Assembly (NCBI GenBank): GCA_014385265.1
Contig: JACRTJ010000001.1
Coordinates: forward strand, 47,931-111,930
Length of the DNA: 64,000 nucleotides
DNA from: Enterocloster hominis (ex Liu et al. 2021)
Lineage (GTDB): Bacteria > Bacillota > Clostridia > Lachnospirales > Lachnospiraceae
Direction: 5' to 3'
The position numbers and the translations under genes are program-made. Below are positions 17,429 through 26,100 of the stretch, piece after piece; within the stretch, counting starts at the first letter, position 1; every line of letters begins with the position of its first letter. The notes under the pieces were generated by a model that did no database searches, was not told the DNA's origin, and saw only the letters and a program-made list of their open reading frames with translations.

Positions 17429-18739
17429 ATGGACATTTATGAACAGATCACCAAAATGGCAGATGAGATCGCACCGGAGCTGGTAGCCCAGCGCCGCGAT
17501 TTCCACAAGTTCGCAGAAAAAGGCTGGTTCGAGATGAGGACCTCCTCCATCATTGCCAGAAAATTGACAGAGATGGGGTATGAGGTCTCAGTGGGCGACC
17601 AGGTCTGCAAAAAAGACGCCAGAATGGGCGTTCCGTCGGATGAGGAGCTGGAGGAGCAGTACGAGAGAGCCGTGGCCCAGGGGGCAGATCCGGAGTTTGT
17701 AAAGTACACCAAGGGCGGTATGACCGGAGTGATCGGCATCCTGCGCTGCGGAGAGGGCCCCACAGTAGCCATGCGTTTCGACATCGACGCACTGGGCGTA
17801 TTTGAGGAAAAGGACAAATCCCACCGGCCTGCCTGCGAGGGCTTCGGCTCCGTCAACGAGGGCTTTATGCATGCCTGCGGCCATGACGGCCATGCCACCA
17901 TCGGCCTGGGCGTGGCGAAGGTGCTGATGTCCATTAAGGATTCCCTTCACGGGACCATGAAGCTGATCTTCCAGCCGGCAGAGGAGGGCGTCCGCGGTGC
18001 CAAGTCCATCGTGGAGAACGGCCATCTGGACGGTGTGGATTATCTCATCGGTTCCCACGTTTCCGATAAGGCTGCCGACGATCCGGCGGTGGTGATCCCG
18101 GGAAGCCATGGCTCTCTGGCCACCACCAAGTACGATGTCTTCTTCCACGGCGTTTCTGCCCATGCAGGCGGATCCCCGGAGAAGGGCAAGAACGTAATGC
18201 CGGCTGTGGCTACGGCTATCTTAAACCTGTACGGGATCCCGAGGAACTCCGCTGGAATGAGCCGGATCAATGTGGGAACCGTTGTGGCTGGAAGCGGCCG
18301 GAACGTGATCGCGGATGTGGCAAAGATGGAGATCGAGGTCCGCGGAGAGACCACAGAAATCAACCAGTATATGGAAGAATATGCAAAGAACATCATTGAG
18401 GGAGCGGCGAAGATGCACGGCTGCACCAGCGAGATGAAGGTCATGGGCTCTGCGTATTCCCTGACCAGCGACCAGGCCCTTATGGACCGGGTAAGACGGG
18501 TATGCGAGGAGAAGCTGCATCTTCCGGTTTCTGAGACCACCAGCAGCCGCAACGGTGGCAGCGAGGACGTTTCCTACATGATGCGCCGGGTACAGGAGCA
18601 GGGCGGTCAGGCCACCTTTATGCGGATCCTCACAAAGGAATCTGCGCCGGGCCATAACCGGAGATTCGATTTTGACGAGCAGGCGCTTCCCAATGCGGTG
18701 AAGGTATTCTGCGGAACTGTATACGATATCCTTGGATAA
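17429..18739 (+). CDS. M20 family amidohydrolase, AbgA-like
   Basis: 436 residues, the same length as AbgA of Escherichia coli. Start ATG 17429 with ATGGAGG upstream. Motifs: RRDFHKFAEKGWFEMRTSS, the AbgA-type insertion around ERAVAQGADPEFVKYTKGG, AMRFDIDALGVFE, HACGHDGHATIGLG (metal ligands), QPAEEGVRGAKSI (catalytic Glu), dimerisation domain FHGVSAHAGGSPEKG, and SAPGHNRRFDFDE near the end. AbgA/AbgB cleave p-aminobenzoyl-glutamate, a folate breakdown product, but many homologues act on other acyl amino acids. The AbgB-like gene lies 11 kb upstream rather than next to it. Confidence 0.88.
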   Translation: MDIYEQITKMADEIAPELVAQRRDFHKFAEKGWFEMRTSSIIARKLTEMGYEVSVGDQVCKKDARMGVPSDEELEEQYERAVAQGADPEFVKYTKGGMTGVIGILRCGEGPTVAMRFDIDALGVFEEKDKSHRPACEGFGSVNEGFMHACGHDGHATIGLGVAKVLMSIKDSLHGTMKLIFQPAEEGVRGAKSIVENGHLDGVDYLIGSHVSDKAADDPAVVIPGSHGSLATTKYDVFFHGVSAHAGGSPEKGKNVMPAVATAILNLYGIPRNSAGMSRINVGTVVAGSGRNVIADVAKMEIEVRGETTEINQYMEEYAKNIIEGAAKMHGCTSEMKVMGSAYSLTSDQALMDRVRRVCEEKLHLPVSETTSSRNGGSEDVSYMMRRVQEQGGQATFMRILTKESAPGHNRRFDFDEQALPNAVKVFCGTVYDILG

Positions 18740-18748
18740 AGGATGAGG

Positions 18749-18776
18749 AGAGGACCCGGACGGGTCCTCTTTTTTC
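18749..18776 (+). terminator. Terminator after the AbgA-like gene
   Basis: AGAGGACCCG at 18749-18758 and CGGGTCCTCT at 18761-18770 form a 10-bp stem, followed by a T run. Confidence 0.9.
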
Positions 18777-18777
18777 G

Positions 18778-18863
18778 CGGGCAGCGGGCTAAGGTCCGTG
18801 CCTGCACGAGACCCTGGCACTTGCCGCGGGAACCATGAGAAATTCGCGCAGAGTGTTTCTTAT
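18778..18863 (+). repeat. Dispersed intergenic repeat, copy 1
   Basis: About 86 bp starting GGGCAGCGGGCTAAGGTCCG directly after a terminator T run. A second, diverged copy lies at 25513-25601, also directly after a terminator. The best conserved part is ACCATGAGAAATTCGCGCAG. It is non-coding. Confidence 0.7.
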
Positions 18864-19003
18864 GGCTGGCCGGGAACGGCCGGTCCGGCTCTGGAATGGG
18901 CCCGGAATGGGGAGGGAACTGTCGGTTATCGGAAGAAACCTGTGGAAATGTTATAATATGTCATAATATGTACAAAAATGACGTTTAACTTGAGAAAAAT
19001 TTG

Positions 19004-19032
19004 TTCACATTTTCTAAAAAATATGGTATAAT
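19004..19032 (+). promoter_or_regulatory. Promoter of glgC-glgD
   Basis: TTCACA at 19004-19009, 17-bp spacer, TATAAT at 19027-19032; the GTG start of glgC lies about 50 nt after the expected transcription start. Confidence 0.7.
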
Positions 19033-19090
19033 AAAAGAACCATTTAATTAACCCAAAGATGGACAAAATGAAACAGCAAGAGGTGATATC

Positions 19091-20365
19091 GTGGTAAGAA
19101 AAGAAATGATAGCAATGCTGTTGGCAGGAGGACAGGGCAGCCGCCTTGGAGTTTTAACGCAAAAAGTGGCAAAGCCGGCAGTATCATTCGGCGGCAAGTA
19201 CCGGATCATCGACTTTCCGCTCAGCAACTGCATTAATTCTGGCGTCGATACAGTCGGCGTCCTGACCCAGTACCAGCCATTGCGTTTAAATACGCATATC
19301 GGAATTGGTATCCCGTGGGATCTGGACCGGAACGTGGGCGGTGTGACCGTTCTTCCTCCCTATGAAAGAAGCAAGGGCAGCGACTGGTATACAGGAACTG
19401 CCAACGCCATTTACCAGAACCTGGAGTATATGGAATCCTATAATCCGGAATACGTTCTGATCCTGTCCGGCGACCACATCTACAAAATGGACTATGAGGT
19501 GATGTTGGAGTACCACAAGGCCAACAACGCCGACGTGACCATCGCCGCCATGCCGGTGCCCATGGAGGAGGCCAGCCGTTTCGGTATCCTGATCACCGAC
19601 GATGCCAACCGCATCACGGAGTTCGAGGAGAAGCCGGCAAACCCCAGGAGCAACCTGGCTTCCATGGGAATCTATATCTTCAGCTGGAAGGTATTAAAAG
19701 AGGCGCTCATTAAATTAAAGGATGAGCCGGGCTGTGACTTCGGAAAGCACATTATCCCCTACTGCCACAACGACGGCAGGCGGATCTTCGCATATGAGTA
19801 TAACGGCTACTGGAAGGATGTGGGAACCTTAGGCTCTTACTGGGAAGCCAATATGGAGCTGATCGACATTATCCCGGAGTTCAACCTGTATGAGGAGTAC
19901 TGGAAGATCTATACAAAAAGCGAGAAGATCCCGCCCCAGTTCATTTCCGCAGAAGCGAAGGTAGGAAAGAGCATCATCGGAGAGGGAACGGAGATCTATG
20001 GAGAGGTCACCAATTCCGTCATCGGCTCCGGCGTTGTGATCGAAAAGGGCGCTGTGGTCAGGGATTCCATCATTATGCAGGATTCCGTGATCGAGGCAGA
20101 CGCCGTAGTGGACAAGGCCATTGTGGCCGAGGACGTAAGGATCGGCGCAGGCGCCCGTCTGGGCGTTGGAGAATACGCGCCCAGCAAATACGATCCCAAG
20201 GTATACCAGTTCGACCTGGTGACCGTCGGAGAGCATTCAGTGATCCCGGCGGGCGTGGAGATCGGAAAGAACACAGCGGTCTCCGGTGTGACAGAAGCTT
20301 CGGACTATCCGGACGGCAAACTTGAAAGCGGCGGCTACATAGTAAAGGCAGGTGGAAACGTATGA
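19091..20365 (+). CDS. glgC: Glucose-1-phosphate adenylyltransferase, GlgC
   Basis: 424 residues from GTG 19091, with AGAGGTGAT in front. It makes ADP-glucose from glucose-1-phosphate and ATP, the first committed step of glycogen synthesis. Motifs: [17 protein letters not shown] (nucleotide binding), [46 protein letters not shown] (catalytic Asp), ITEFEEKP and [15 protein letters not shown]. The C-terminal 120 residues form a left-handed beta-helix of hexapeptide repeats. The last four bases overlap glgD. Confidence 0.96.
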   Translation: MVRKEMIAMLLAGGQGSRLGVLTQKVAKPAVSFGGKYRIIDFPLSNCINSGVDTVGVLTQYQPLRLNTHIGIGIPWDLDRNVGGVTVLPPYERSKGSDWYTGTANAIYQNLEYMESYNPEYVLILSGDHIYKMDYEVMLEYHKANNADVTIAAMPVPMEEASRFGILITDDANRITEFEEKPANPRSNLASMGIYIFSWKVLKEALIKLKDEPGCDFGKHIIPYCHNDGRRIFAYEYNGYWKDVGTLGSYWEANMELIDIIPEFNLYEEYWKIYTKSEKIPPQFISAEAKVGKSIIGEGTEIYGEVTNSVIGSGVVIEKGAVVRDSIIMQDSVIEADAVVDKAIVAEDVRIGAGARLGVGEYAPSKYDPKVYQFDLVTVGEHSVIPAGVEIGKNTAVSGVTEASDYPDGKLESGGYIVKAGGNV

Positions 20366-21483
20366 GAGCAATCGGTATTGTTTTAGCGGGAGGCAACAGC
20401 AAGCGGATGCGGGAGCTTTCCAGAAAAAGGGCGATCGCGGCAATGCCCATCGCCGGAAGCTTCCGGAGCGTTGACTTTGCTCTTAGCAATATGAGCAACT
20501 CTCATATCCAGAGTGTTGCAGTTCTGACCCAGTATAATTCCAGATCCTTAAATGAGCATTTAAGCTCTTCCAAATGGTGGGATTTCGGAAGAAAGCAGGG
20601 GGGCATGTATGTATTTACCCCCACCATCACCGCAGAGCACAGCGACTGGTACCGCGGCACCGCAGACGCCCTTTACCAGAACCTGGATTTCCTGAAGAGA
20701 AGCCACGAGCCCTATGTGGTACTGGCCTCCGGCGACGGGATCTATAAGCTGGATTACAATAAGGTGCTGGAATACCACATCGAAAAGAAGGCTGATATCA
20801 CAGTGGTCTGCAAGGATATGCCGGCGGATGTGGATGTGACCCGGTTCGGTATGGTAAAGACCAACGCCGACGGCCGCATCACAGAATTTGAGGAGAAGCC
20901 CATGGTCAACGATTCCACGACCATCTCCTGCGGGATCTACGTGATCCGCCGCCGCCAGCTCATCGAGCTCATCGAGCGCTGCGCCAACGAGGACCGGTAT
21001 GACTTCGTCCAGGACATCCTGGTACGCTATAAGAATCTGAAACGGATCTATGCCTACAAGCTGGATACATATTGGAGCAACATCGCTTCCGTGGAGGCCT
21101 ATTACCAGACCAATATGGATTTCTTAAAGCCAGAGGTCCGCAGCTACTTCTTTAAGGAATATCCGGATATTTATTCCAAGATTGACGATCTGCCTCCGGC
21201 AAAATATAATCCGGGTGCAGTTGTAAAGAACAGCCTGGTTTCCAGCGGCTGTATCTTAAACGGATCAGTGGAAAATTCCGTTCTGTTTAAAAAGGTATAT
21301 ATCGGAAATAACTGTGTGATCAAAAACTCGATCATCATGAATGACGTTTATATTGGAGACAATACGGTCATTGAGAACTGCATTGTGGAGAGCCGCGATA
21401 CGATCCGTGCCAATACCACATACATCGGGCAGCCTGATGACGTGAAGATCGTCATCGAAAAGAACGAAAGATATACATTATAA
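20362..21483 (+). CDS. glgD: GlgD, ADP-glucose pyrophosphorylase regulatory subunit
   Basis: 373 residues from ATG 20362 (ATGA overlap with glgC). Same fold as Glg[60 protein letters not shown]. The GlgC catalytic block reads differently (LASGDGIYK rather than LSGDHIYK). GlgD proteins are usually non-catalytic partners that boost GlgC in a heterotetramer. The C-terminal hexapeptide helix ([20 protein letters not shown]) is intact. Confidence 0.95.
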   Translation: MRAIGIVLAGGNSKRMRELSRKRAIAAMPIAGSFRSVDFALSNMSNSHIQSVAVLTQYNSRSLNEHLSSSKWWDFGRKQGGMYVFTPTITAEHSDWYRGTADALYQNLDFLKRSHEPYVVLASGDGIYKLDYNKVLEYHIEKKADITVVCKDMPADVDVTRFGMVKTNADGRITEFEEKPMVNDSTTISCGIYVIRRRQLIELIERCANEDRYDFVQDILVRYKNLKRIYAYKLDTYWSNIASVEAYYQTNMDFLKPEVRSYFFKEYPDIYSKIDDLPPAKYNPGAVVKNSLVSSGCILNGSVENSVLFKKVYIGNNCVIKNSIIMNDVYIGDNTVIENCIVESRDTIRANTTYIGQPDDVKIVIEKNERYTL

Positions 21484-21523
21484 TGGCCCATATGGAAGGC
21501 TGATATGGACCGGGGAGGTTATT

Positions 21524-21808
21524 ATGCAGGTAACAGATGTACGTGTGAGAAAGATTGAAAAAGAAGGCAAAATGAAAGCGATCGTATCCATTACACTGGA
21601 CAACGAGTTCGTGATCCACGATATCAAAGTGATCGAAGGGGAAAAGGGGCTTTTCATTGCAATGCCCAGCAGAAAAGCCGCAGATGGTGAATACAGGGAC
21701 ATTGCCCATCCCATAAATTCAGAGACCAGGGACATGATCCAGAACGTGATCCTCCATAAATATGAGATGACCACGCTGGAGGCGGCCCAGGAGGCGTTGG
21801 AGGGCTGA
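21524..21808 (+). CDS. spoVG: SpoVG regulatory RNA/DNA-binding protein
   Basis: 94 residues, full length for SpoVG. Starts [20 protein letters not shown] and contains [20 protein letters not shown] and [13 protein letters not shown]. SpoVG binds nucleic acids and affects sporulation septation and capsule or virulence regulators in Firmicutes. It follows glgD by 40 bp and ends in a terminator, so it probably shares the glg transcript. Confidence 0.96.
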   Translation: MQVTDVRVRKIEKEGKMKAIVSITLDNEFVIHDIKVIEGEKGLFIAMPSRKAADGEYRDIAHPINSETRDMIQNVILHKYEMTTLEAAQEALEG

Positions 21809-21819
21809 TAACTGCATAG

Positions 21820-21876
21820 AAAGAGAGTGGGGATGGACCGGGAGCTAATCCTGGCCCATGACCCACTCTTTTTTTA
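21820..21876 (+). terminator. Terminator between spoVG and the DUF3841 genes
   Basis: AAAGAGAGTGGG at 21820-21831 pairs with CCCACTCTTT at 21862-21871 (one bulged A), with further inner pairing of ATGG/CCAT and CCGGG/CCTGG, followed by seven T. It overlaps the 3' end of the opposing gene and may serve both strands. Confidence 0.75.
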
Positions 21877-22435
21877 TGCACCACAGCCCGGCCTGGACAC
21901 CGGAAAGGGGCTGGTTTTCAGAAATGGCTTTACGGATGGCCTGGTCATGGGAGAAGAGCCGGTGCCAGCTGTCCATGACCTGGCGCTTCAGCTCTGGATA
22001 GAAGTTAGTCAGGATGAGATCGCTTTCCCTCCGGATCCCATATTCCAGAAGCGTCTGGCGGAACTCTTTCTCTTCTTTTTCCGTCTTTCCCATATAGGAC
22101 AGGCATAAAATCTTATTCCAGTCGTAGAGGCTGAAAAAGACTGCTTCGTCTAGAGGAACACGCAGTACCAGGATCCGGCCTCCGGCAGACGGGTCCACAT
22201 TTTCCGGGCTTTTGAAGGCCCAGTAGGGGTATTCCGCACCCTGGGGCTTTGGAACATGGGCTTCCGCAGCCTTTACGAACCAGTCGTAGGCGGAAAGAAA
22301 CACCGGAGCGCTTTCTTCATATTTTTTCTGGACATATTCCCGCCTGGAAAAGCAGATCCCATCCCGGTCTAAGACGTCCAGGACGATCTGGGCCTGGGGG
22401 GAATATAAGGTTACCGAAGTACGTCTGTGATCCAT
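21845..22435 (-). CDS. DUF3841 family protein, paralogue 1
   Basis: 196 residues if started at ATG 22435, chosen because GGGAG lies nine bases upstream; an alternative ATG is at 22453. The pattern of DUF3841 is visible: an N-terminal block with SRREYVQKKYEESAPVFLSA, then AYDWFVKAAEA, a central YPYWAF and VLRVPLDEAVFFSLYDWNKI segment, and a C-terminal FYPELKRQVMDSWHRLF. No catalytic motif or signal peptide can be recognised and function is unknown. It overlaps the upstream paralogue by 25 bp, so the two are cotranscribed. Confidence 0.75.
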   Translation of the reverse strand: MDHRRTSVTLYSPQAQIVLDVLDRDGICFSRREYVQKKYEESAPVFLSAYDWFVKAAEAHVPKPQGAEYPYWAFKSPENVDPSAGGRILVLRVPLDEAVFFSLYDWNKILCLSYMGKTEKEEKEFRQTLLEYGIRRESDLILTNFYPELKRQVMDSWHRLFSHDQAIRKAISENQPLSGVQAGLWCIKKEWVMGQD

Positions 22436-22986
22436 TCTCTTTTTATCTCCCATATATTTCCATAGCAGTCCGGGTTCCCCATATCTACCCGGGCGTCAAA
22501 GAGCCGGTCCCAGCTTTTTATGATCTCCCGTTTGATCTCCGGGTAGAACTGGGACATATATGCTCTGCTGTCGCTGACCCGGTATTCCTCCAGGAGCTTT
22601 CTGTGGCGGGCGGCGTCCTCCCGGTCAGCCGGAATATACGAATAGTCCAGGACCGCTCCCCATTTCATGATGTTTACCGGCACGATCCGGGACGGATCCA
22701 GGGTCAGCTCCAGGATCACGGTTCCCGGGCTCTTCAGCATGGTGGCCTCTGATTTTAAGGACACCCATACGGGATAATCGGCGTCTGCGGGCCGGTCCGC
22801 CGCCGCAGGCGTGTGCTTTACCAGCCAGTCGTAGGCCTCCAGCACCAGAGGGGCGTGCTCCCCGAGATCTGCCTGGATGTATTCCCGTCTGGCCACGTAG
22901 CGGCCTTTGGTCTCCAGCTCCCGGAGGACGTTTTCATGCTGCTTGGTCCAGACGCGGACGGCGTTTCCGTTCATTCTATTTTCCAT
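22411..22986 (-). CDS. DUF3841 family protein, paralogue 2
   Basis: 191 residues with the same blocks as its neighbour: ARREYIQADLGEHAPLVLEA, AYDWLVKHTPA, LELTLDPSRIVPVNIMKWGA, FYPEIKREIIKSWDRLF. The two are about a third identical by eye, so this is an old tandem duplication. Gene order is paralogue 2 then paralogue 1 on the minus strand. Function unknown; the conserved acidic and aromatic residues suggest a soluble cytoplasmic protein. Confidence 0.75.
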   Translation of the reverse strand: MENRMNGNAVRVWTKQHENVLRELETKGRYVARREYIQADLGEHAPLVLEAYDWLVKHTPAAADRPADADYPVWVSLKSEATMLKSPGTVILELTLDPSRIVPVNIMKWGAVLDYSYIPADREDAARHRKLLEEYRVSDSRAYMSQFYPEIKREIIKSWDRLFDARVDMGNPDCYGNIWEIKREWITDVLR

Positions 22987-23127
22987 GGGACCACCTGTCC
23001 TTTCTTTGTTTCTGGCTTGTATTGTAAGCCAGTCTGGCGGAGGAAGTCAAGAGAAGAGCAGACAGAAACAGAGTTTTTTCTGTAAGGTTTTGTTTGGGCT
23101 GACGATCTGGAAACAAAGCGCATCTTT

Positions 23128-23156
23128 TTGACTTTGAGACAAAGATAAGGTAGAAT
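23128..23156 (+). promoter_or_regulatory. Promoter of the CocE-type hydrolase
   Basis: TTGACT at 23128-23133, 17-bp spacer, TAGAAT at 23151-23156. Predicted transcription start near 23163, which rules out the GTG there as start codon. Confidence 0.7.
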
Positions 23157-23198
23157 GGAGTTGTGAAAAATATAGTGCCTGGCAGCCCGGAGGAAAAG

Positions 23199-25355
23199 AT
23201 GGAGCGGCGGGCAGAAAGGGGTATAGACATGGAAACATGGGGATTTTACGTATCGGGAGTCCGGTACGGAACATGCAGAAAAGAGGGAGAACGGGTTTTC
23301 CACAGTCCGCTGGACGTGACATCTGGAGAATTTCTTCCGGAAAGGGAGCTGGCTCCAGAGGACGACCGGTATGTGGTCCTGGGAAAAATGAACGTGCGGG
23401 AGGCACTCCTGCATCTGGAACCGTGCCAGGAGGGGATCCGCCTGGGAGACGACAGGTTTACGGCTTCCTCCGGGGAGATCTATGAGAAAAAGGATAAGGG
23501 CGCGTATGTGCAGAGGCACATCAAATTCCCCAGAGACCTGGTGGTGAAGGATGGTCAGATCGTGGCGTTCATTACCCCGGCCAGGGAGCTTTGCAGCGTT
23601 CTGGTGAAGGATGGGTACGAGGATGAGACGGTCTTACGCCAGTGGAAGGAGATGGGCTTTGGCCTTCCATACCTGGTCCATGGTCCCGAGACCTTCATGG
23701 TTCCCATGCGGGATGGCGTGAAGCTGGCTGCGGACGTGTATCTGCCAGTGAAAAGAGAGAGAGCCGGCCAGGAGATGGCCGTTGCAGGACCCGCAGGAAA
23801 GGTCCCCACTGTGCTGGTGCGGACGCCCTACGGAAAACGGGTCGGAGCAGAAACGTATTACCGGTATGTGCAGAGGGGCTACGCTGTGGTGATCCAGGAT
23901 GTGCGGGGACGGGAGGACAGCGAAGGCGAGTGGCTTCCCATGCACTATGAGGTGGAGGACGGCGACGATACCCTCAACTGGATCGCAGATCAGAAGTGGA
24001 GCGACGGGAAGGTGGCCATGACCGGAGGCTCTTACCTGGGCTACGTCCAGTGGGCGGCTGCGGCCAGCGAAAATCCCCATCTGACGGCCATGTTAAGCAG
24101 TGTGTGCGCTGGAAGTCCCTTTGTGGATCTGCCCAGGAGAGGCGGCTGCTTCAACTCCGGGTCCATGTCCTGGGCCTTTATGGTATCCGGACAGAGATCG
24201 GACGCATCCCTCATGGACCGGGACGACTGGGACGAGCTTCTGGATATCCGTCCCCTGGAGGACATCGCGCCCAGAGCCCTGGGCCATCAGGTGCCGTTCT
24301 TAAAGAAATGGCTGGATCATCCCGATTACGACGATTTCTGGAAAATGGGCAACTGGAAGGAGCGGACGGGGGCCCACCGGGTTCCGGCGCTGATCATGTC
24401 CGGGTGGTTCGACGATAACGGCATGGGAACAACAGAGGCCCTGGATCTGTATGAGGATTACACAGAGAAAAAGGTGATCCTGGGACCGTGGAAGCACAGC
24501 GGAAATGCCGATTACGATATCCACGGCTTTGCCCTGGCGCCCAATGCCCTGCGGTACGACATCGACCTGGTGTGCTTCCAGTGGATCGAACATTATTTAA
24601 AGGGCGTGGAAAACGGGATCGAAAAGACTCCCGTGGTGGAATACTATACCATGGGAAGCGGCCAGTGGAAGACGGCTGAGAACTGGCCTCTGCCCGATGG
24701 AGAGAAGGTGACCTTCTACCTGGACGGCAAAGCTGCGGATATGGCAGTTGGAAGCGGCAGCGAGGCAGGCCATGGAACCCTCAGCCTCGCGGCTCCGGAA
24801 AATGAATGTGGGGATCATTTTACATACGATCCGGAAAATCCGTCCACCCATATCATCGATATGTCTGAAAATGAACTGGAGGTGCCGGAAAACTACACAG
24901 ACGAGGAGAAGCGGACCGATATACTCAGCTACTCCACTGGTGTTCTGGAGAAGGAATTTACCATCACCGGAGACGCCCAGGCTGTGATCTATCTCTCCTC
25001 CGACTGCGAAGATACGGATCTGATGGTGCGGATCACCGATGTGGATGAAAACGGGTGTTCCATGAAGCTGGCAGACGGAGTCATGAGCGTGCGCTACCGG
25101 AACCAGTTCGAGCATCCGGAATTCATGGAGCCGGGCAAGGTATATCCGGTGACGATCCGGACCACAAAGCTGTCCCATACATTCCGGAAAGGACATCAGA
25201 TGCGTGTGACCGTGACGTCCAGTGCGAAGAACTTCATCTTCCCCAACAGCAACACCAGGGACGGCTTCAACAGCCAGGAGATCCGCCTGGCCCACAACTG
25301 CGTCCATCACGGCGGCCGGTATCGGTCGGCGGTGACGGTGATGCAGGAGAAATAG
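23199..25355 (+). CDS. CocE/NonD family hydrolase (S15 X-Pro dipeptidyl-peptidase fold)
   Basis: 718 residues from ATG 23199, chosen for GGAGG at 23189-23193 and because the promoter lies just upstream. After a 150-residue N-terminal region of unknown function, the alpha/beta hydrolase starts at MVPMRDGVKLAADVYLPVKR and PTVLVRTPYGKR. Catalytic triad candidates: S278 in GGSYLGYVQW, D405/D406 in SGWFDDNG, H433 in LGPWKHSGN. A C-terminal jelly-roll domain (PEYMEPGKVYPVTI-like strand, GHQMRVTVTSS) completes the S15 layout. It could be an acylase, cephalosporin or glutaryl acylase-like, or a peptidase. No signal peptide. Single-gene unit with its own terminator. Confidence 0.87.
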   Translation: MERRAERGIDMETWGFYVSGVRYGTCRKEGERVFHSPLDVTSGEFLPERELAPEDDRYVVLGKMNVREALLHLEPCQEGIRLGDDRFTASSGEIYEKKDKGAYVQRHIKFPRDLVVKDGQIVAFITPARELCSVLVKDGYEDETVLRQWKEMGFGLPYLVHGPETFMVPMRDGVKLAADVYLPVKRERAGQEMAVAGPAGKVPTVLVRTPYGKRVGAETYYRYVQRGYAVVIQDVRGREDSEGEWLPMHYEVEDGDDTLNWIADQKWSDGKVAMTGGSYLGYVQWAAAASENPHLTAMLSSVCAGSPFVDLPRRGGCFNSGSMSWAFMVSGQRSDASLMDRDDWDELLDIRPLEDIAPRALGHQVPFLKKWLDHPDYDDFWKMGNWKERTGAHRVPALIMSGWFDDNGMGTTEALDLYEDYTEKKVILGPWKHSGNADYDIHGFALAPNALRYDIDLVCFQWIEHYLKGVENGIEKTPVVEYYTMGSGQWKTAENWPLPDGEKVTFYLDGKAADMAVGSGSEAGHGTLSLAAPENECGDHFTYDPENPSTHIIDMSENELEVPENYTDEEKRTDILSYSTGVLEKEFTITGDAQAVIYLSSDCEDTDLMVRITDVDENGCSMKLADGVMSVRYRNQFEHPEFMEPGKVYPVTIRTTKLSHTFRKGHQMRVTVTSSAKNFIFPNSNTRDGFNSQEIRLAHNCVHHGGRYRSAVTVMQEK

Positions 25356-25463
25356 TATAAAAGTGATAGAATAGAAGTAATAGAAAGAATGGAGTCTGGA
25401 TTCCCAGAAGCTGCTGGAAATCCGGGGGCCAGTGATAGAATGGAATAAAATAAGAATAAGCGG

Positions 25464-25507
25464 ACGCGGTCCATGATGTTTTTTGATATCATGGGCCGCG
25501 TTTTTTG
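25464..25507 (+). terminator. Terminator after the CocE-type hydrolase
   Basis: ACGCGGTCCATGAT at 25464-25477 pairs with ATCATGGGCCGCGT (one G-T pair) and is followed by six T. Confidence 0.88.
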
Positions 25508-25512
25508 TTTAC

Positions 25513-25601
25513 GTGGGCAGCGCGCCAAAGTCCGTGCTTGCATGAGACACTGGTGACGGTCGCGATAACCATGAGAAATTCGCGCAGCAAGTTTCGTATG
25601 G
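25513..25601 (+). repeat. Dispersed intergenic repeat, copy 2
   Basis: Diverged copy of 18778-18863: GGGCAGCGCGCCAAAGTCCG at the start and ACCATGAGAAATTCGCGCAG near the end, followed by GTATGG (TTATGG in copy 1). Like copy 1 it directly follows a terminator T run. Confidence 0.7.
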
Positions 25602-25618
25602 ATATAGGAAAATATGTT

Positions 25619-25818
25619 CTGCGACAAAAAAGCGCCGCGGGAATTGCTTGGGGTGGAAGGGGCTTTTGTCACTGAAGCGGCCTGCCGCAGGCGGGAAAGC
25701 GCGCCGATGGGTTTCTTTCATATGTTATAGAAAGAATGTCTTATGTCAAAAAGCGCGCTGCGGGGATCGCTATCGGGCGAAAAAAGTTTGCCACTGAAGC
25801 GGCCTGCCACAGGTGGGG
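25619..25818 (+). repeat. Two tandem diverged units of about 75 bp
   Basis: Unit 1 (about 25619-25695) and unit 2 (about 25741-25818) share GACAAAAAAGCGC/GTCAAAAAGCGC, then GGGAATTGCT/GGGGATCGCT, and the nearly identical CACTGAAGCGGCCTGCC. Between them lies a short AT-rich spacer. No coding sense. Confidence 0.6.
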
Positions 25819-25865
25819 AGGTGGAAGGGGAGGCAGAGAGAGGCGGATGAATATATTTGCAGCTT

Positions 25866-25875
25866 GGGGGGGGGG
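25866..25875 (+). other. G10 homopolymer upstream of polysaccharide locus A
   Basis: Ten consecutive G bases about 45 bp upstream of the likely -35 of locus A, outside any credible gene. Slippage here could shift promoter-proximal spacing. Confidence 0.9.
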
Positions 25876-25918
25876 TTCAATGAAGACAGGAGTGGGAGGA
25901 AAATGTGGAGAGAATATT

Positions 25919-25947
25919 TTGAAAATATAAAATATACATACTATACA
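25919..25947 (+). promoter_or_regulatory. Candidate promoter of polysaccharide locus A
   Basis: TTGAAA at 25919-25924, 17-bp spacer, TATACA at 25942-25947; a leader of about 150 nt follows, with ACTTCC (25994-26001 area) able to pair with GGAAGT near 26017-26022. Confidence 0.4.
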
Positions 25948-26100
25948 TCATTTATACTATAAGAATTTTGAATAGTTTCGAGATAAAAAATAGGTACTTC
26001 CGACAAGGACGATTATGGGAAGTAAAACCATGATTGGGGACTGGAAAGAGGCAGATCAATTTCAAGAATCTATAAAAATATTTAGGAGTACGGATAGATA

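Noticed and set aside
25736..25930. 64-codon frame crossing the G10 run
   Set aside because: Low-complexity Gly/Arg peptide across a repeat unit, with no RBS; the G run alone makes the frame.
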